Positions 44,946-57,544 of a DNA stretch of 64,000 nucleotides are shown here, piece after piece. Numbering within the stretch: the stretch's first letter is position 1; every line of letters begins with the position of its first letter. A model generated the notes under the pieces. The model searched no databases. It was not told the DNA's origin and saw only the letters and a program-made list of their open reading frames with translations. Origin of the DNA: Galbula dea (taxonomy: Eukaryota; Chordata; Aves; Piciformes; Galbulidae); the NCBI GenBank assembly GCA_013399015.1, contig VWZX01008144.1, positions 421,053 to 485,052 of the forward strand, in the 5' to 3' direction. The translations under genes and the position numbers were made by a program.

Positions 44946-47669
44946 TATACTTCTTCCCCTCTGTAAGTATTGAGGGAAACTTGCTCTCCACACACCACAA
45001 ACTCCCTCTGGGGTTTCCCAAAACATCTCTTTTAGTTGCCTCCTTCTGGTTGGAAACTCTGCACCAGCACCTTCCTTTCCATCAAGGGGTAAGTATTGTT
45101 AGTGTGAGACCTCTGATACTAACCTCTCCAAATTGCCAATTGCCCTCTGTAATGTGTCATGACCTTTCTAGAAGCTCAACACCATCGGTACAATCTGATC
45201 TGAAACCCACATTTGTGCATGGTGAGATAATCTCCTGGGGAGACCTGCAGAGATGCTGTGGCCTTGAGCAGTATCATCAGGGATGTTTTGGAGAAGTGAC
45301 TGCACATCACTTGTTGCCAGCAGACTATTGCTATTATACTGTCACTTGTTGATTTAACTGAACTCTGTCTGAAACACAAGCATAGGGACAGACATGGGCT
45401 GAGGTTTGAGTCCCTGCAGTTCTGGCAAAAGCAAGGACCTTTTCCTTTCTCACATCAGTGATCATGTCCTGAGGGCATGATTCATTCACCAAATACAAAA
45501 GTCCCAAGAAGGAAAACTGCTGATAAAGAAAAACATCTACCAGTAAAGGATGAGAGTCACCAAGGAGTCATGTAACAGAAAGCCACTATCAGGAAACATG
45601 TTCTATGCCTCTGGGTTTGAAATATTTCATTCCTCCTACCTTATTGGTTCTCCAAACCCTGGTCTTCTCCTGACCTTCTTCAAGGGCACCCATTGGAAGG
45701 TAGCCTCCAGGAAAAACCTGTTCAGAGGAAGGTGTGAGACCCCTGGGAAGGCCATTCTATTTACACTCAGAAGGGGCTCATCTGCCAACCAGCGGGAGAT
45801 GTCCCTGTGGGAGGAGAATGACCTGTACCCCGACTGCCTGGTCTGACCATCCCATCACAGACACCATCACCTCCTCATATAAAGGTACCATGGTTCAGGT
45901 TGTGGAGCATTGCCCCAAAAGCATGAATTCAGGGTTTGCATGGGGAGAAGAACATTCCTGGTCCTATGGCATGGAAGCCACATGCTGAACCTTCACACCT
46001 AACTGCCTGTTGCTTACCCATCCTGGCTGCTATTCCTTATGCCTGGATGCATGTCTCCTCAGGAGCTGGGTCTGGGACAGGCTGGCTGCTCACTGGTGGA
46101 GTTTTGAGCAGAATGCAGCATTGTTGAACATGTGATGTGCAGATTTTGACTGGGTACAAGCAGGTATCTCTGAGCTCTGCCCGCTTCCCTGCTGGCTTAT
46201 CTGCCTACCCAGCTCTGGGGCAATAGCAAGCCCCAGACCTCCTGTGCTCCTCATCAACTTCCAGAGCAGCTGGCAGGAAGCAGTGGCTTCCAGGTTTGCA
46301 GGAAGTTGTGAATAGTTTGGGTTTAGAAATAGCAAACTGTTTGGTCTGCAGGTGTTTCCAAAACAAAACATCTCAGTAGCTTTCCTTCTGTAAAAGTTTG
46401 TGTGTCAGCCCAGCTCAGAATAAGGCATTTCCCTAAGGTCTCAAGCTTCAGGGAGAGCACTTCTGCCATGTGAGAAATGTACTGCCAGTGCCAGAAAGCT
46501 GGCAAAGACTTGGGGACACATATCTGTCCACCAAAGCATTCCCCTGTTCTCCTTCTCCCTTCCTGACACGTCTCCTATGGGAGAGGGAGGCAAGTGCAGC
46601 CTGACATCCCAGGTCTGACCACCTGGGAAGGTGGGAAGCAGCAGAACAAAAGTCCCAAGCCTTTCCCACAAGTGGCAATGTTCTTCAGTAGAAATTCTGG
46701 GGTATCCTTCTCTAATCCCAAACTTAGACTGTTCTAGTGGAGCTGGAAAAAATATTCCTGTCCTTTATTTGTCATTCAGAGATGCCTGGTCCATCTCTGC
46801 AGGATCTGTACAAGGTTGCCAGAGGGACCAAGTTGCCTCTGCAAATCCAGACCTGAGGGCTGCGAGGGGCACACAGAGAGGGTGGTTTTGTCTATGGTGG
46901 GTTTTGGAGGAAGTTTCCTTTCCTTCTGCTCCACATCATCGTAACCCTCCCCTATCATCCAGAAGACAACACAGCAGCTCCTGCTTCTGAGGACACACCA
47001 GGGCTAGTTAAATGGTTAATGTGCTTGGAAATCCTGCTTCCAGATGAGCTATCACCTTGTGCCAGGCAGACTGCGAGCTGCTTATTGATCCATTTTGGGG
47101 AACACATCACAAGAAAAGTGAGGTGGAAATGTGAGAGAGAGAAAAAAAAAGAAGTCTGCTATAAGCCAAGTTAAAGAGGTGCTGGGAGTGGACAGGACAA
47201 ATTCTGCAGCTGAGGAGAATGGGCTCAACTCTCTGGTGATCCCAGGCAACAAAACAGGGACACATTTCCCCCTTTCTGAGGTGCCTGCTTGGATCACACA
47301 GGAACAGTGGACTGGCCTCTGGCTGAATCTTCAAACCAGGCCTAGGACCTAAAGGGTTTCACCAAAGCATGAGTGTAGCATGGGGAAAGCTGGCATTTCC
47401 CTGTGTCTGATGTTGGAAGTGAAGGCAACTTTAGAGGAAACATAAAGTGTCCTTCCAGGAACTGCTGTGAAGTCTGACCCCTGGGCTCCATTGAGTTTGC
47501 AGGCAGGGTATATGTCATACCCCATGCATCTAGAGAAGAGCTGTAGGGCTCCATGCCATGGCTAGAGGCTATACTGGCATAAATACCTGCATCCCCCAAG
47601 CCAGAGGAGGCCTTCCTTGGCAGAACCCTGTTATAGCTTCATAGATCATAGCACTGGACCTCATTGGAG

Positions 47670-47702
47670 CAGGAGAGGAGAGGAGAGGAGAGGAGAGGAG
47701 AA
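47670..47702. repeat. (GGAGA)n purine microsatellite
   Basis: Six or so GGAGA units, pure purine on plus. Confidence 0.92.
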
Positions 47703-49177
47703 AGACCCCCAGGTCTGATCCCCTCCTGCAGGAGCATATGCCATTAGCTGTGACTTTGCAACCCCAGGAACAATGTTGCACACACACAGCTGCCTGTGGT
47801 CCTGCCTGAGTGCCTCTGCATGGCACCCCACAAAGCCACCAAGGCACCCCATAAAACGTCCACCCTACAGGGATGTGCTGCTTCTCAGGGTATGGGAGAT
47901 GCAGAGCCCCAGGGCTGGAAAGCATGGCTGCTTGAACAGCCCACATGAGAAGCTCTGACCAAGGAATCCTTTTAATGCTTTCCACTTGGAGAGATCAGGA
48001 GACAGGGGAGACCAAAAAGCTTCTTGGAAATCACTTCTCTGTCCTCCTGGGCTGACTAGGGGATGGAGGCAGGAACAGGAACACATGGGCTCATGGACAG
48101 AGGGACAAAGCATCCTATCCCCAGACCATGAGCTATATTTGAGAGCCCATCCCTGGCACATAGGCTGAGCCCTGGTAGCCAATGTTCTGCTGCCAGCCAT
48201 GGTGTGTATGAGTCAACAGAGGAGTATTTTCTGACTTGGGCTGAGGTGAACAGTCCCCCACAGCCAGGCTGCCTGGCCAGGGTGAGTCACCATCCTGCTC
48301 TAGGGCCCTGCTGGCTGCAGGGTGACAAATGGCAAAGATGCCCTGTGGTAGCAGCTCTTAAGGGTTTTTCTTGCTGAGCAACTGGCTCAAGGCTTACTCC
48401 TGAGTACCAGAATCACAACTGATGGGAAACACTGCAGGCAGCCAGCAAGGAGCTCTGCAGGATCCTAGAGAGCCCAATGTGCAGAAAGACATCACTAACT
48501 CCAGCTGATATCAGGCAGCAAACTGCCTAAGCCCCACCTTCAGTATTGGAAAGTAAATCCCCTCTCTGGGAAAGGAGGCAATCCCTGGGCTGTGTCAAGG
48601 AACCTGGCCTTGACACCAGCTAGAACAGTCCCAGCTCTGCTCGGTTCTGTGGGCTGCTGCCCAGAAAAGCCAACGTGCCATGTCTCCACCTCCTCTGCTC
48701 AGAGATCTATACAGAGCATCTGTGGGGCTACCAAGCATCTCCTTCACCTTGACCCTGAAGTCCTCATTCCCCAATAAGCAGTGAGTGGTGTCAGAGCTAG
48801 CAGCCTGGTGCATGTGGGTGAGGAGAAGCCAAGGGCTTGGGAGATTTTCCCGTGTGCAGTGATTCATGGCTGGTGTTTGTCAGTGGATGGGAGTGTTTGG
48901 AGAAGAGCCAAGTCATCATGAAAACATTTACAAATCCCAGAGGGTTTGTGGATTTCACCACAAATTATCTTCTGTCCAACACAGCCAACCCACACACTCA
49001 TCAACATTTTGGAGCTGTAGTTTATGAATCCTCCCTTTCCAGCCATGGTGTGAAGGTGGCCATGGCCAGCCAGAAGGGAGATGCCACTAGAGCTGGACCA
49101 GCTGCACAGGAGAAGGGGGAATGGTTGGAAGCCAAGTGGCTCCTCTCTTCACCATGGCTGCACCACTCTTCTCACTC

Positions 49178-49462
49178 TAGTGGACAATGATAGGACTAGA
49201 GGAAATAGGATGAAGTTGTGTCAGGGGAGGTGCAGGCTGGAGATTAGGAAAAGGTTTTTCACCCAGAGGGTGGTTGGGCTCTGAAACAGCCTCCCCAGGG
49301 AAGTTGTCTCAGCACCAAGCCTGACAGAGTTCAAGAAGTATTTGGAGAATGCTCTCAGGCACATGGTGTGATTCTTGGGGTGTCCTGCATAGGTTAAGGA
49401 ACTGAACTGCATCATCCTGGTGGGTCCCTTCCAGCTCAGTAGATACTGTGATACCGTGACAC
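49178..49462 (+). mobile_element. CR1 LINE 3' end
   Basis: 'tggacaatgataggactaga', 'ggggaggtgcaggctggaga', 'ttaggaaaaggtttttcacc', 'gagggtggttgggctctgaa' and 'cccttccagctcagtagata', ending 'ctgtgataccgtgac'. Same subfamily as the copy at 62.2-62.3 kb (shared 'gagttcaagaagtatttgga' type text). Confidence 0.9.
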
Positions 49463-51776
49463 CTTGACCAGCAGTCAAAGAAATATGGGTGCAAGCTTCC
49501 CTGGAGGAGAAGAAAGAAAAGACAGTTTCTGGGAAGACAACTCTCTTACTGAGGGCCATGGCAGCTTTACACCTGCAGAATAAATCTACTGAAGCCATTC
49601 TAGTTCACCAGTGCTTAATGCCTTTTGTCCTGTCCCAGAGTGTCAGGACTTGGCTGGAAAGAAGAAATAATGCTAGAATCACCCATCACCACCAGCAGAC
49701 ACCAGACTGAACAGCTAGCAAAAGTCTTTGTGCCCTCCTTGGCTAAGCATGTGCCAGCCACAGTCCCCACAAGATGTCCAGCAACAGGGTGTAGGAAGAG
49801 ATGAAAAGCTCCCAGAAGTCATTCCTTACCAGCACCACCTTCCCAGCTTCCTGAGGACAGGACTGAGCTTCCTTCAGAAGACATGTCTGTGAGCATCTAT
49901 GGAGATGTGTAGTAGAAACATGAAGTCTGAATGAAGTGTCAGAGCTCAGGAGGAAACACCAAAAGGGATTAAAGAATATCAGGCATTGATGGCTGTGAGA
50001 TAGACCAAAGGGGAAAACAAAGGGCAGCCCAAAACAAAGAACAGCATAAAATTAAGGAGATGCTATGCCCAAAAAAATGAGTCTAAAACCCCAAAACCAA
50101 CAAAACCAAATCAACTCCTAAGTGACACCAAAAGGTATACCCAAAGGCAATGCATGCTCAGCAGCTGGAGAGCCCATGAGATCTGAGGACTTGCTAGCTG
50201 ACTTCCTCAAGATAGATCTTGGCACAGGCACCCTAGACATTTGTCCTGGTGCTCTGAGTGTGTGGGTGTGAGGCTGAGTGTGTAAGAACAGTCTTGTCTG
50301 AAATGAAATCACCTTTTCCTTCTAAACCCTCCCCCATATATATGAAGAAATATGTGAGGATATGGGGAAATACATGGAGAGAACTGGGGAAACATTTGCA
50401 TGTAGGGGGGAAAGTCTCATCTTGCTGTTCCAAAAAGAGGGCAGAAACCCATCCTTCTCGTGGCAAGTTGGGCTGATGCCTCAGAGAAGCTACAGACCCC
50501 AGTTAGCTTCCTGTTTTGGGATGTAACTGAGTAGATGTTCTTCCCCCTGTCCTTTAGAGTGCAGGCTGTTCCTCCATCACAAGCTGGAACAGGGAAATTT
50601 GGCATGCTGAAGATTTCCTTCAGGACCTCTCCACTTACAATGACTCCCTGGGGCAGGACACAGCTCAGCATTCCCACTCGTTGAGCATGGGAAACACAGA
50701 TCCATGCAGCTCATGGAAAGCTGTTTGTAGCTCTCTGGCAAAATAAGGGCCTGGGGAAGTCTGGCTTTATTCACCAGGCAAGGAGTTGGAGCCCTGAGGA
50801 CAGCTGGTCCTGGAAAGGTGTACCTGGGAGAGACTATCCCTTTCAGACTGATGCTGGGATGCTTTTGGTGTTCAGGGAACAGTCATCTCCTCTCTTACAT
50901 CTTAGAGGTCTCTCCACTTGGTTCACTGTTTCTGATTCAGGTTTTCCCTCTTGCAACAGTCAATGCATGCAGCAGCTCTGGCTAACATTATACGTCCTTG
51001 TGGAGTGGCTCTTGGCTGCCTCCAGCTTTCAGTTTTGGAGCCCAAGTGGTACTTACACTATTTAACATTCTGTTGGCTCCTACACTTCACCAATGTGCAT
51101 AGATAGTGAAACATGGCAGGGAGAAGTGAACTGCCTCCCTCCTTGCAACCCATCGTGGCTAGGGAGGACGCTCCTCTAGCTCCTGAAGCCAGCTGGGACC
51201 ACACATGGTGGCAGGTGCAAAGCCTGGCCCTCTTCTGGACTTGCCTAGGTTGGTGTTAGCTTGCTTTGGCTGTCCCTCCCCTCCAGACACCCGTCCCCCA
51301 CCCTCCACAGCCCTGCCAGGTTTTACACCTGTGGAGTGGAAGTGCTGCCAGGACCCAGTGTGGCTCCTCACACCCTGAATGAGCAACAGGTCACAGTGCA
51401 CCTTTTGGTGCAAACCAGTGGCTGAGGGATCCCCAGCTATTAGACAGCCCTTTACCAGCACCAGATCTTAGGCTCCCATCCCATAGATGAGAGCCAAGAG
51501 CTCTAGACTGCAGCCAGGCTCTCTCCCCTGCCTGCTCTCTGCCTGTCCTCTGCCAGGACTGTTGTACAGAGGTGCTGATACCAGCTAATGAAGCTATGCA
51601 AATCAAAAGGAATGTAGTCAATTACCTAATTCACCCTCCTAGTTTTCTCAAGCCTTTGATATTTACCTTGATTTTTCTGTATTAGAGTTTTGGCTAAAGC
51701 TTCTCTTCCAGATAAAGATGCTACTTGATTGCACCAGCACTGCTTCATTAAGCTCAAGCCTTCCCTCATGTTCAGT

Positions 51777-51799
51777 TGGGATGGGATGGGATGGGATGG
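51777..51799. repeat. (ATGGG)n microsatellite
   Basis: About four GGGAT/ATGGG units. Confidence 0.9.
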
Positions 51800-52708
51800 T
51801 GCTGACAGCAGAGCCATTAATAATGCACCCATTTTCTGATGCATTTTTTTAATACAGAATCATTTTCCAGGACTTTCACAACAGTTTTGAGAATCAACTT
51901 CCCTCGGGGCAGTGTGGGAAGCTGCAGGCAGAAGCAAGTCCCAAAACTGGCAGAGGGAGATGGGATGACCTCACTGAGCCCATCCAAGGCAGGGACTGCC
52001 AAATTACTGGGGACAGGGTGAGGTTCCTGACAGCCTGACAGAAAAGGGACAACATGGCAGTGAGAGAAATTTTAATGATTTTGTCCCCTCTGCACAAGTC
52101 CCAGGATGTCCTTCTTGGGTGAAGGACAGGGACTGGATGTTTCTCTGGAGCACCACCATATCCTGAGCAGAGTAATCATAGTAAAACTACATAAGAGGTT
52201 TTGGCCAAGTGATAAAATCTCCTGATCCAGGCTTTAAACTGGCTCTTTGAGGTTAGCAGGAAAGCAGCTTGCTTGCCCTGATGATGGGTTTTCTTTAGCC
52301 TTCCTCCAACTGGCCACTCTCACAGATGGCTTTGGTAGGTCCAGTGCAGCATCTCTGCCTCTCAGCAGCTGGATGAGCCCAGCCTCCACCTTCCCAGTGA
52401 GTGAACCCAAAGCAACTTAAAGCTCTTTTATTTCTTTTCTCCTGTTCTCAGAGTCCTCTTGAATATCCCTTCTCTCTGCTCCAGCTCTGCAGGCCCCAGG
52501 GATTTGGCTCTGGCAAATAAGCTCAGGCAAGCAGGAGCTGACTGTTACATGACCCTTCTTGTAATTTGCTGGAAATCTCCTCTGTAGGATAAACAGACCA
52601 ATGTTAACCTTTATATAGTAAATAAAACTCCAGTGAATGTGGCCACTTAACATGTCTAAAAGCTACATTTTTGCTTCTAATATTAACACATTTTAAAAGA
52701 AATCTTTC

Positions 52709-52737
52709 TTTGGCAAAAGCCAAACAAATATTTGTTT
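52709..52737. promoter_or_regulatory. NFI-like inverted repeat abutting a perfect 16-bp FOX-type palindrome
   Basis: TTTGGCAAAAGCCAAA at 52709-52724 is a perfect inverted repeat with a 4-bp centre (NFI half-sites TTGGC/GCCAA; the classical NFI spacer is 5). It overlaps AAACAAATATTTGTTT at 52722-52737, a perfect palindrome holding two head-to-head forkhead-type cores. Flanks are AT-rich and CpG-free. Confidence 0.35.
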
Positions 52738-54808
52738 CCTGTTTCAGTAAAGAGTCAGCATGGCAGAGCAACTCCATCTGATGCTTACTCCCTGCTCCAT
52801 ACAGCTGATCCCCTTTATCCCTGTTTACTGCAGGGATACTGTTAAATACCTTCAGCCACTCCTGCCTGCAGCTTTCCAGGGAACCCAGATCCTGTTTATA
52901 GGCTCTCTACCCTGGCTGCTGCATGGGGGAGCTCCAAGCAAGAGAGAGAAGGAAAAAGGGGTGAGGGAGAGGTGCTGAGATGTGGAAGAAAAGGAGGGTG
53001 GAGAGAAGTCTGCAGCCACCTCCAAACACATCCAGCTGAGAGTGACAGCAGCACAGGTAAGTATCTCCTCTGATGGACCTGATGTCATCCTCTCCCTAGC
53101 AGAAGTGCTTGCTGGTCTCTTGAGTGTGCCTGCATCAGGCCTCAACACTGCCTGAGCAACTGGGCTGCTCTTGGGAGCTGCGTTGGTGCTGGAGGAACCT
53201 GCCCTATGCTGTGAGCTCTGCAGTGCTTTCTATGCCCAAGGCCATTTCTGCACTGCTCACCAGCTCTCTCTGGGGTTTAGAAACTGCTGCAGCCTCCACA
53301 GAGGCACTGATGTAAGGCAGCTTGGAGCCTGAGGCCTTCAGTGCATTAAGCAGACAAGCAGGGAAGGCTTTGGAGCCTGCTATATTTTGCTCTTCCCAGC
53401 TGTTGTGTAGAGATGGAGCAAGGCTCTTCCCTTTCTTTCTGAAAGGGCTGCACCCATCTGGCAGCCTGCACAGAGTGTGGCTGCCATAGACACGGCCATG
53501 AGATGTGTGAGCTGTGCTGGGTTATCTGCTTTGACATCCCTGTGCAAAATCTCCACACATCTGGGAAGGGTATCTCATGATACCTACAAGCCTTTTATCC
53601 CTTCATTAGACCCTCATGGTGATTTCTTGCTTCCCCTTCCAAGGGCTCAGTTGTTGCTTTGGAAACGTGGGCAATAATCTAGAATGGGTCTGGGGTTTTT
53701 AAAGCCACGTGTGCCTTCCACAGGAGAGTTCATGAGAGCAATAAAAGGCAGAATGATGATGAGGGGAGACAGGAAAGGGTTTGCACATTTTGCTGAGAGC
53801 AATCTTGGTTTTGCTTTCTTGGCCAATCTGCCTGAACTGTGATGTTTCATGTCACATCTGACTCGCATTCAGAAGGAATGCAAATGCATCCAGCATCTCC
53901 TTGGTCTCCCATAATGGGCTGAGCCTCTTTGAGCAGTGCCTGTGGCTTGTGGGACACCAGACCTGGGGAGGTTGCCTTGTCCTTGCACTTCAGGCTGCAG
54001 GGCCTGAACCAAAGATGTCTGAAGTCAACGTGCACCCTGAGTTTTACAGAGGAAGATCCAGGAAGGGGGTTCGCTGTGATGCTCTGTGTTGCACAGCCTG
54101 AGTTTTAAATGCCCGGATCAAGAGATAGATTTGTAGGCTGGATTTCCTCTGTGATGGACAGGGAAGTTGGGGAGGGGGCCCTGACAGCTTCCCAACATCC
54201 AGCACTGGGAGTGTTGAACCAGATGACCATTGATGATCAAGGGAGAGGCTCCAGGACACAGCCAGAGAGTAGTGGGAGGTCCTGGCTGCAGTCTAGATCT
54301 TTGGCTTTCATGCAGCATGGGAGCCCTGAGATCTAGTCCTCTCCTCCTAGGTGGCTTATGTACCTCATGTCTGAAAATCCCTGGATGAAAAGTAAAAATA
54401 AGCTGAGTAGTTTACACCCTGCAGGGTCTGTGTCACACACTGTAGGGAGCTTTTGTGGACCACTTCCAACTTTGGGTCTTCTGGAGAATGGGAAGAGTAA
54501 AGAAGATAACACAAAGACTAACAGCTTCACCAGAGCTTCCTCAGTGGATACCTCCCTAAATGAGTTACCCTCCACCCACACAAATCCTATTTCAGTGCTG
54601 GGATTATCCTGCACCTCCCTGCCAAGCCTGTGTATCAGCAGGCTCCATCTGACCCACCAGTGTGATAGTCTTGGGTGTGACCATCCACTCCATCCCAGCT
54701 CAGGGCTAGCTGTGGATATGACATCCCAGTGTGCCTGGCCAGGTCAGCAGCTGAAGACAGGAGCCCAGCCACAGGAATGGTCCCAAAACCTTTGCAGTTC
54801 AAGCCTCA

Positions 54809-55714
54809 TCATCCCTTTGACCTGACCAAGGCTTGGAGACCCAGGAGTGCCATCCCATCCAGCAGTTTGTCAGACCTGGAGCCACTAGCCCGGCTAGCAG
54901 CCACCTGCCCTGGCTTGTGTTCACCACCACCCCCCTCAAGACAAGCAGGTTTTGTTCTGGGTGTGTGCAGGATGTGGCTGGGTGATCCCTCTCCACGAGA
55001 GGCAGCTCTCTGTGCCCAGTGCTTCCCCAGCAGCAGCCGGGTGCAGGAGGCAGAAAGCCCTCTTTGTGCTGGGGAAGGTGTCAGGTACCCAGTGCTCAGG
55101 CAGCTGAATTGGGGCTTTTCATCGGGTGAGAGGCTCGCTGGTTGAGGAATGCTGGCTCCTGGCTGGAGCTGGCGAGAACCAGGCTCAGAAGTCCCATGAG
55201 AGAGCCCACAGACAGCCCTGCTAGTCCAGGAGCTATCTAGGGGCTGAGGGCAGCAGGAGCAGCGTCCCCTCTGCGGCCACACGGGGATGAAGTGGCTACT
55301 TATAGCTGAGTGTGTGTGCAGGGAGCTCTCAAAGGAGAGAAGCTGCCTTGCTGTTTTGGGAGGTTGCTTTGCTATTTTGGGAGGCCTGTTCTGATCTGGG
55401 CACCTCAGGCAGGATGCACCCATCAGCTCCACAGGAGATGCAAGACACCTGTGAACCCCCAGCATGAGCCCTGGAGCATCTGGGGGGGCACAAGGGGACA
55501 GTCCAGTGAGGTGTGCTTTAGAGGAACAGTTTCTCACCACAGCACACATGGGGTATTTTTGCAAGAGATGATTTGAAGTCACACATTTCAGCCCAGGCAT
55601 GCACATAATTGCCTTGGCAAGTTTACTCTGGTTTGAAAAGTTTGGGAATCTGCAGTATTTGGGGGAATATCTGCTGCTTCCAGCCTCATTTTCATGTCTT
55701 TGGTGTGGATTCAA
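54809..55714 (-). other. 301-codon open frame, unassigned
   Basis: The longest open frame in the window. The predicted product is rich in Ser, Pro, Cys and Gly with no signal peptide, membrane segment or recognisable domain. A 21-bp tandem repeat inside it gives PPKIAKQ followed by PPKTARQ. There is no convincing promoter or splice context. Probably chance, possibly a lncRNA exon. Confidence 0.12.
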
Positions 55715-57490
55715 GGAATCTGGAACCCATCTGAGAAAACTGCTTCAAATTCATAATTCAGCTTCTGTGTCCCTCAAAACTGATTGTAAATGGCTGTTAT
55801 CAAAACTGACATTTCTCCCACAAGTAACTGCAACCACAGTAGGAACCATCTGGGTTCCAGTTCAGGCAGGGGTGACTGAGCTGAGCCAGACAGCAACACA
55901 CAGAGTTGCACTACTGCCTGGGTTGTTTATTTGGGTTTTTTTGTTTAAGAGACATCTTGCCATTTCTGCCCCTGTTCCAAAGTCCCATGGAGGTTTTACT
56001 TGAAGAAGCTGCCAGTGGTGAGCTGTTAACTTGCAGTGATCACAACTGGAATCAGCCAGAGTCACTGGGGGAAGTGCTGGAGGCTGCTCAGTGTTAGAAA
56101 GTGGGAACCTACTTCAAAATAAATAAATGAGGAGAGTTCATTTAAAGGGCCCTAAAGGCAAATTCATTTAAGGCCATAGCTTTGATATGGAAGGCCTGTA
56201 TGTGTCCATCAAGGAGGCTTTGAAGGTTGCATATCCTAAGAGGAAAAGCAGAAAGGCCATGTGGGAAAGCAAAATCAACATGAAATGACAGAGCTTCCCT
56301 GCCTGTGTGAATTGAACAGGGTACTTCAGAAAAAGGAAATCCAGCCTTAGCCCAGGCAATAGAAGCAAGAGTAAAGCATGCCAGGGATTACCTAACAAGG
56401 GAATTAGGAGAGGATTTTTTCAGAGCAAATGGCAAAAGATGTTATAAAATAAGAACAGGTATAAAAATAAGCAGTAAAAAGCCATGAAATCTGGTGTTGG
56501 CTGGTAGCTGGAAGCCTGGGAGACAAACAGAGAGTGATTGCAACAAGTAGCAATGGGAAGCTGAGTGTTTTTTTCAGGTTGATCAGGACTGTAGAGGGTG
56601 CTGAGGGCAAAGCCATCCTGGATCTGCTCATTTCATGCTATAAAATGAGCAATGGTGGTGTCAGAAGATGGTGGGATGAACTGCCACGCTGCACTGACTC
56701 ACTGAGCCCCAGGGATGCATCCTAGACTTGTGGAGGAACATAGGAATAAAATGACTGAGCTGCAACCAAAACTTGCACACAAAGATCTGTGCTCAGCAGC
56801 AGCCAAAAAAAAGCTGGGGAGATGACAGGACACAACAGGGATGGGAATGAAGGGAACCTGGAATGCATTATGAAGCCATCACACAAACCAGCAGGGTGCC
56901 CTCCTCCAGAGCAGTGCCCTCCTCTGCAGTCAGGTCATGCCCTATGGGAGATGGAGGTGCAGAAGGGTGGAAAAGCTGGGGGCAACAGCAGTGGAGTCCA
57001 CCAGGGAGACCAGGAGGAAGGAAGGTTTGATGGGTGAGCAGATGAGGAGGAGGTGTTGGGGTGGGGATAGCCACACAACATGGTATCTTCCATCTCACCC
57101 TCTTCTGTTATCCAAAAATGGGATGCCAAGGAGTGAATCACAGTGGATGCAAAGGAGACATCTGGCTGGGGGACTCACTGATGCACTGCATTATTTTAGC
57201 AGCAACTTGTACAAGATGTACCAGCTAAGCATGACTTACATGGACACCCACAGCTTCTCCACAGGGTTGCCAAGTGCAAGGGAAGGTCATAAACAGGCTT
57301 ACTCCATTTGGATGCTGGCAAGGAGGGAAATGTTCTCCCTACATGTCAACTGCAAGGCTCTTGAGCATCTGTTTAAGATAGGACAAATGGCCAGGAGATG
57401 CAGGAGGAGGGGTGCAGGTGGCAGGACAGTGAGACCTGTGGGGCAAGGTGGTGAGGAGCACTCCCCAGGGGACACAGACACATGGGAAGG

Positions 57491-57529
57491 TGAGAGGAGA
57501 GGGGTGGAGAGGAGAGGAGAGGAGAGGAG
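57491..57529. repeat. (GGAGA)n-like purine microsatellite
   Basis: GAGAGGAGAGGGGTGGAGAGGAG-type units ending about 15 bases before the CR1 composite. Confidence 0.9.
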
Positions 57530-57544
57530 TCTGGCCCCAGCCTC

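Larger units (their letters stand above)
41461..49177. other. Gene-free stretch with an AT-rich island and a purine pentamer repeat
   Basis: No exon recognised. Items seen: an AT-rich block 44690-44945 and (GGAGA)n at 47670-47702. Plus frames at 45550-45846 and 45734-45988 have no recognisable product. The remainder is unique-looking. Confidence 0.5.
49463..57490. other. Gene-free stretch with regulatory-looking motifs and a 301-codon open frame
   Basis: No exon recognised. Items seen: an octamer ATGCAAAT at 51596-51603, (ATGGG)n at 51777-51799, the palindromic FOX/NFI-like block at 52709-52737 in an AT-rich setting (about 52600-52760), a 21-bp imperfect tandem at 55347-55383 and a minus frame of 301 codons at 55714-54809. 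Confidence 0.5.
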
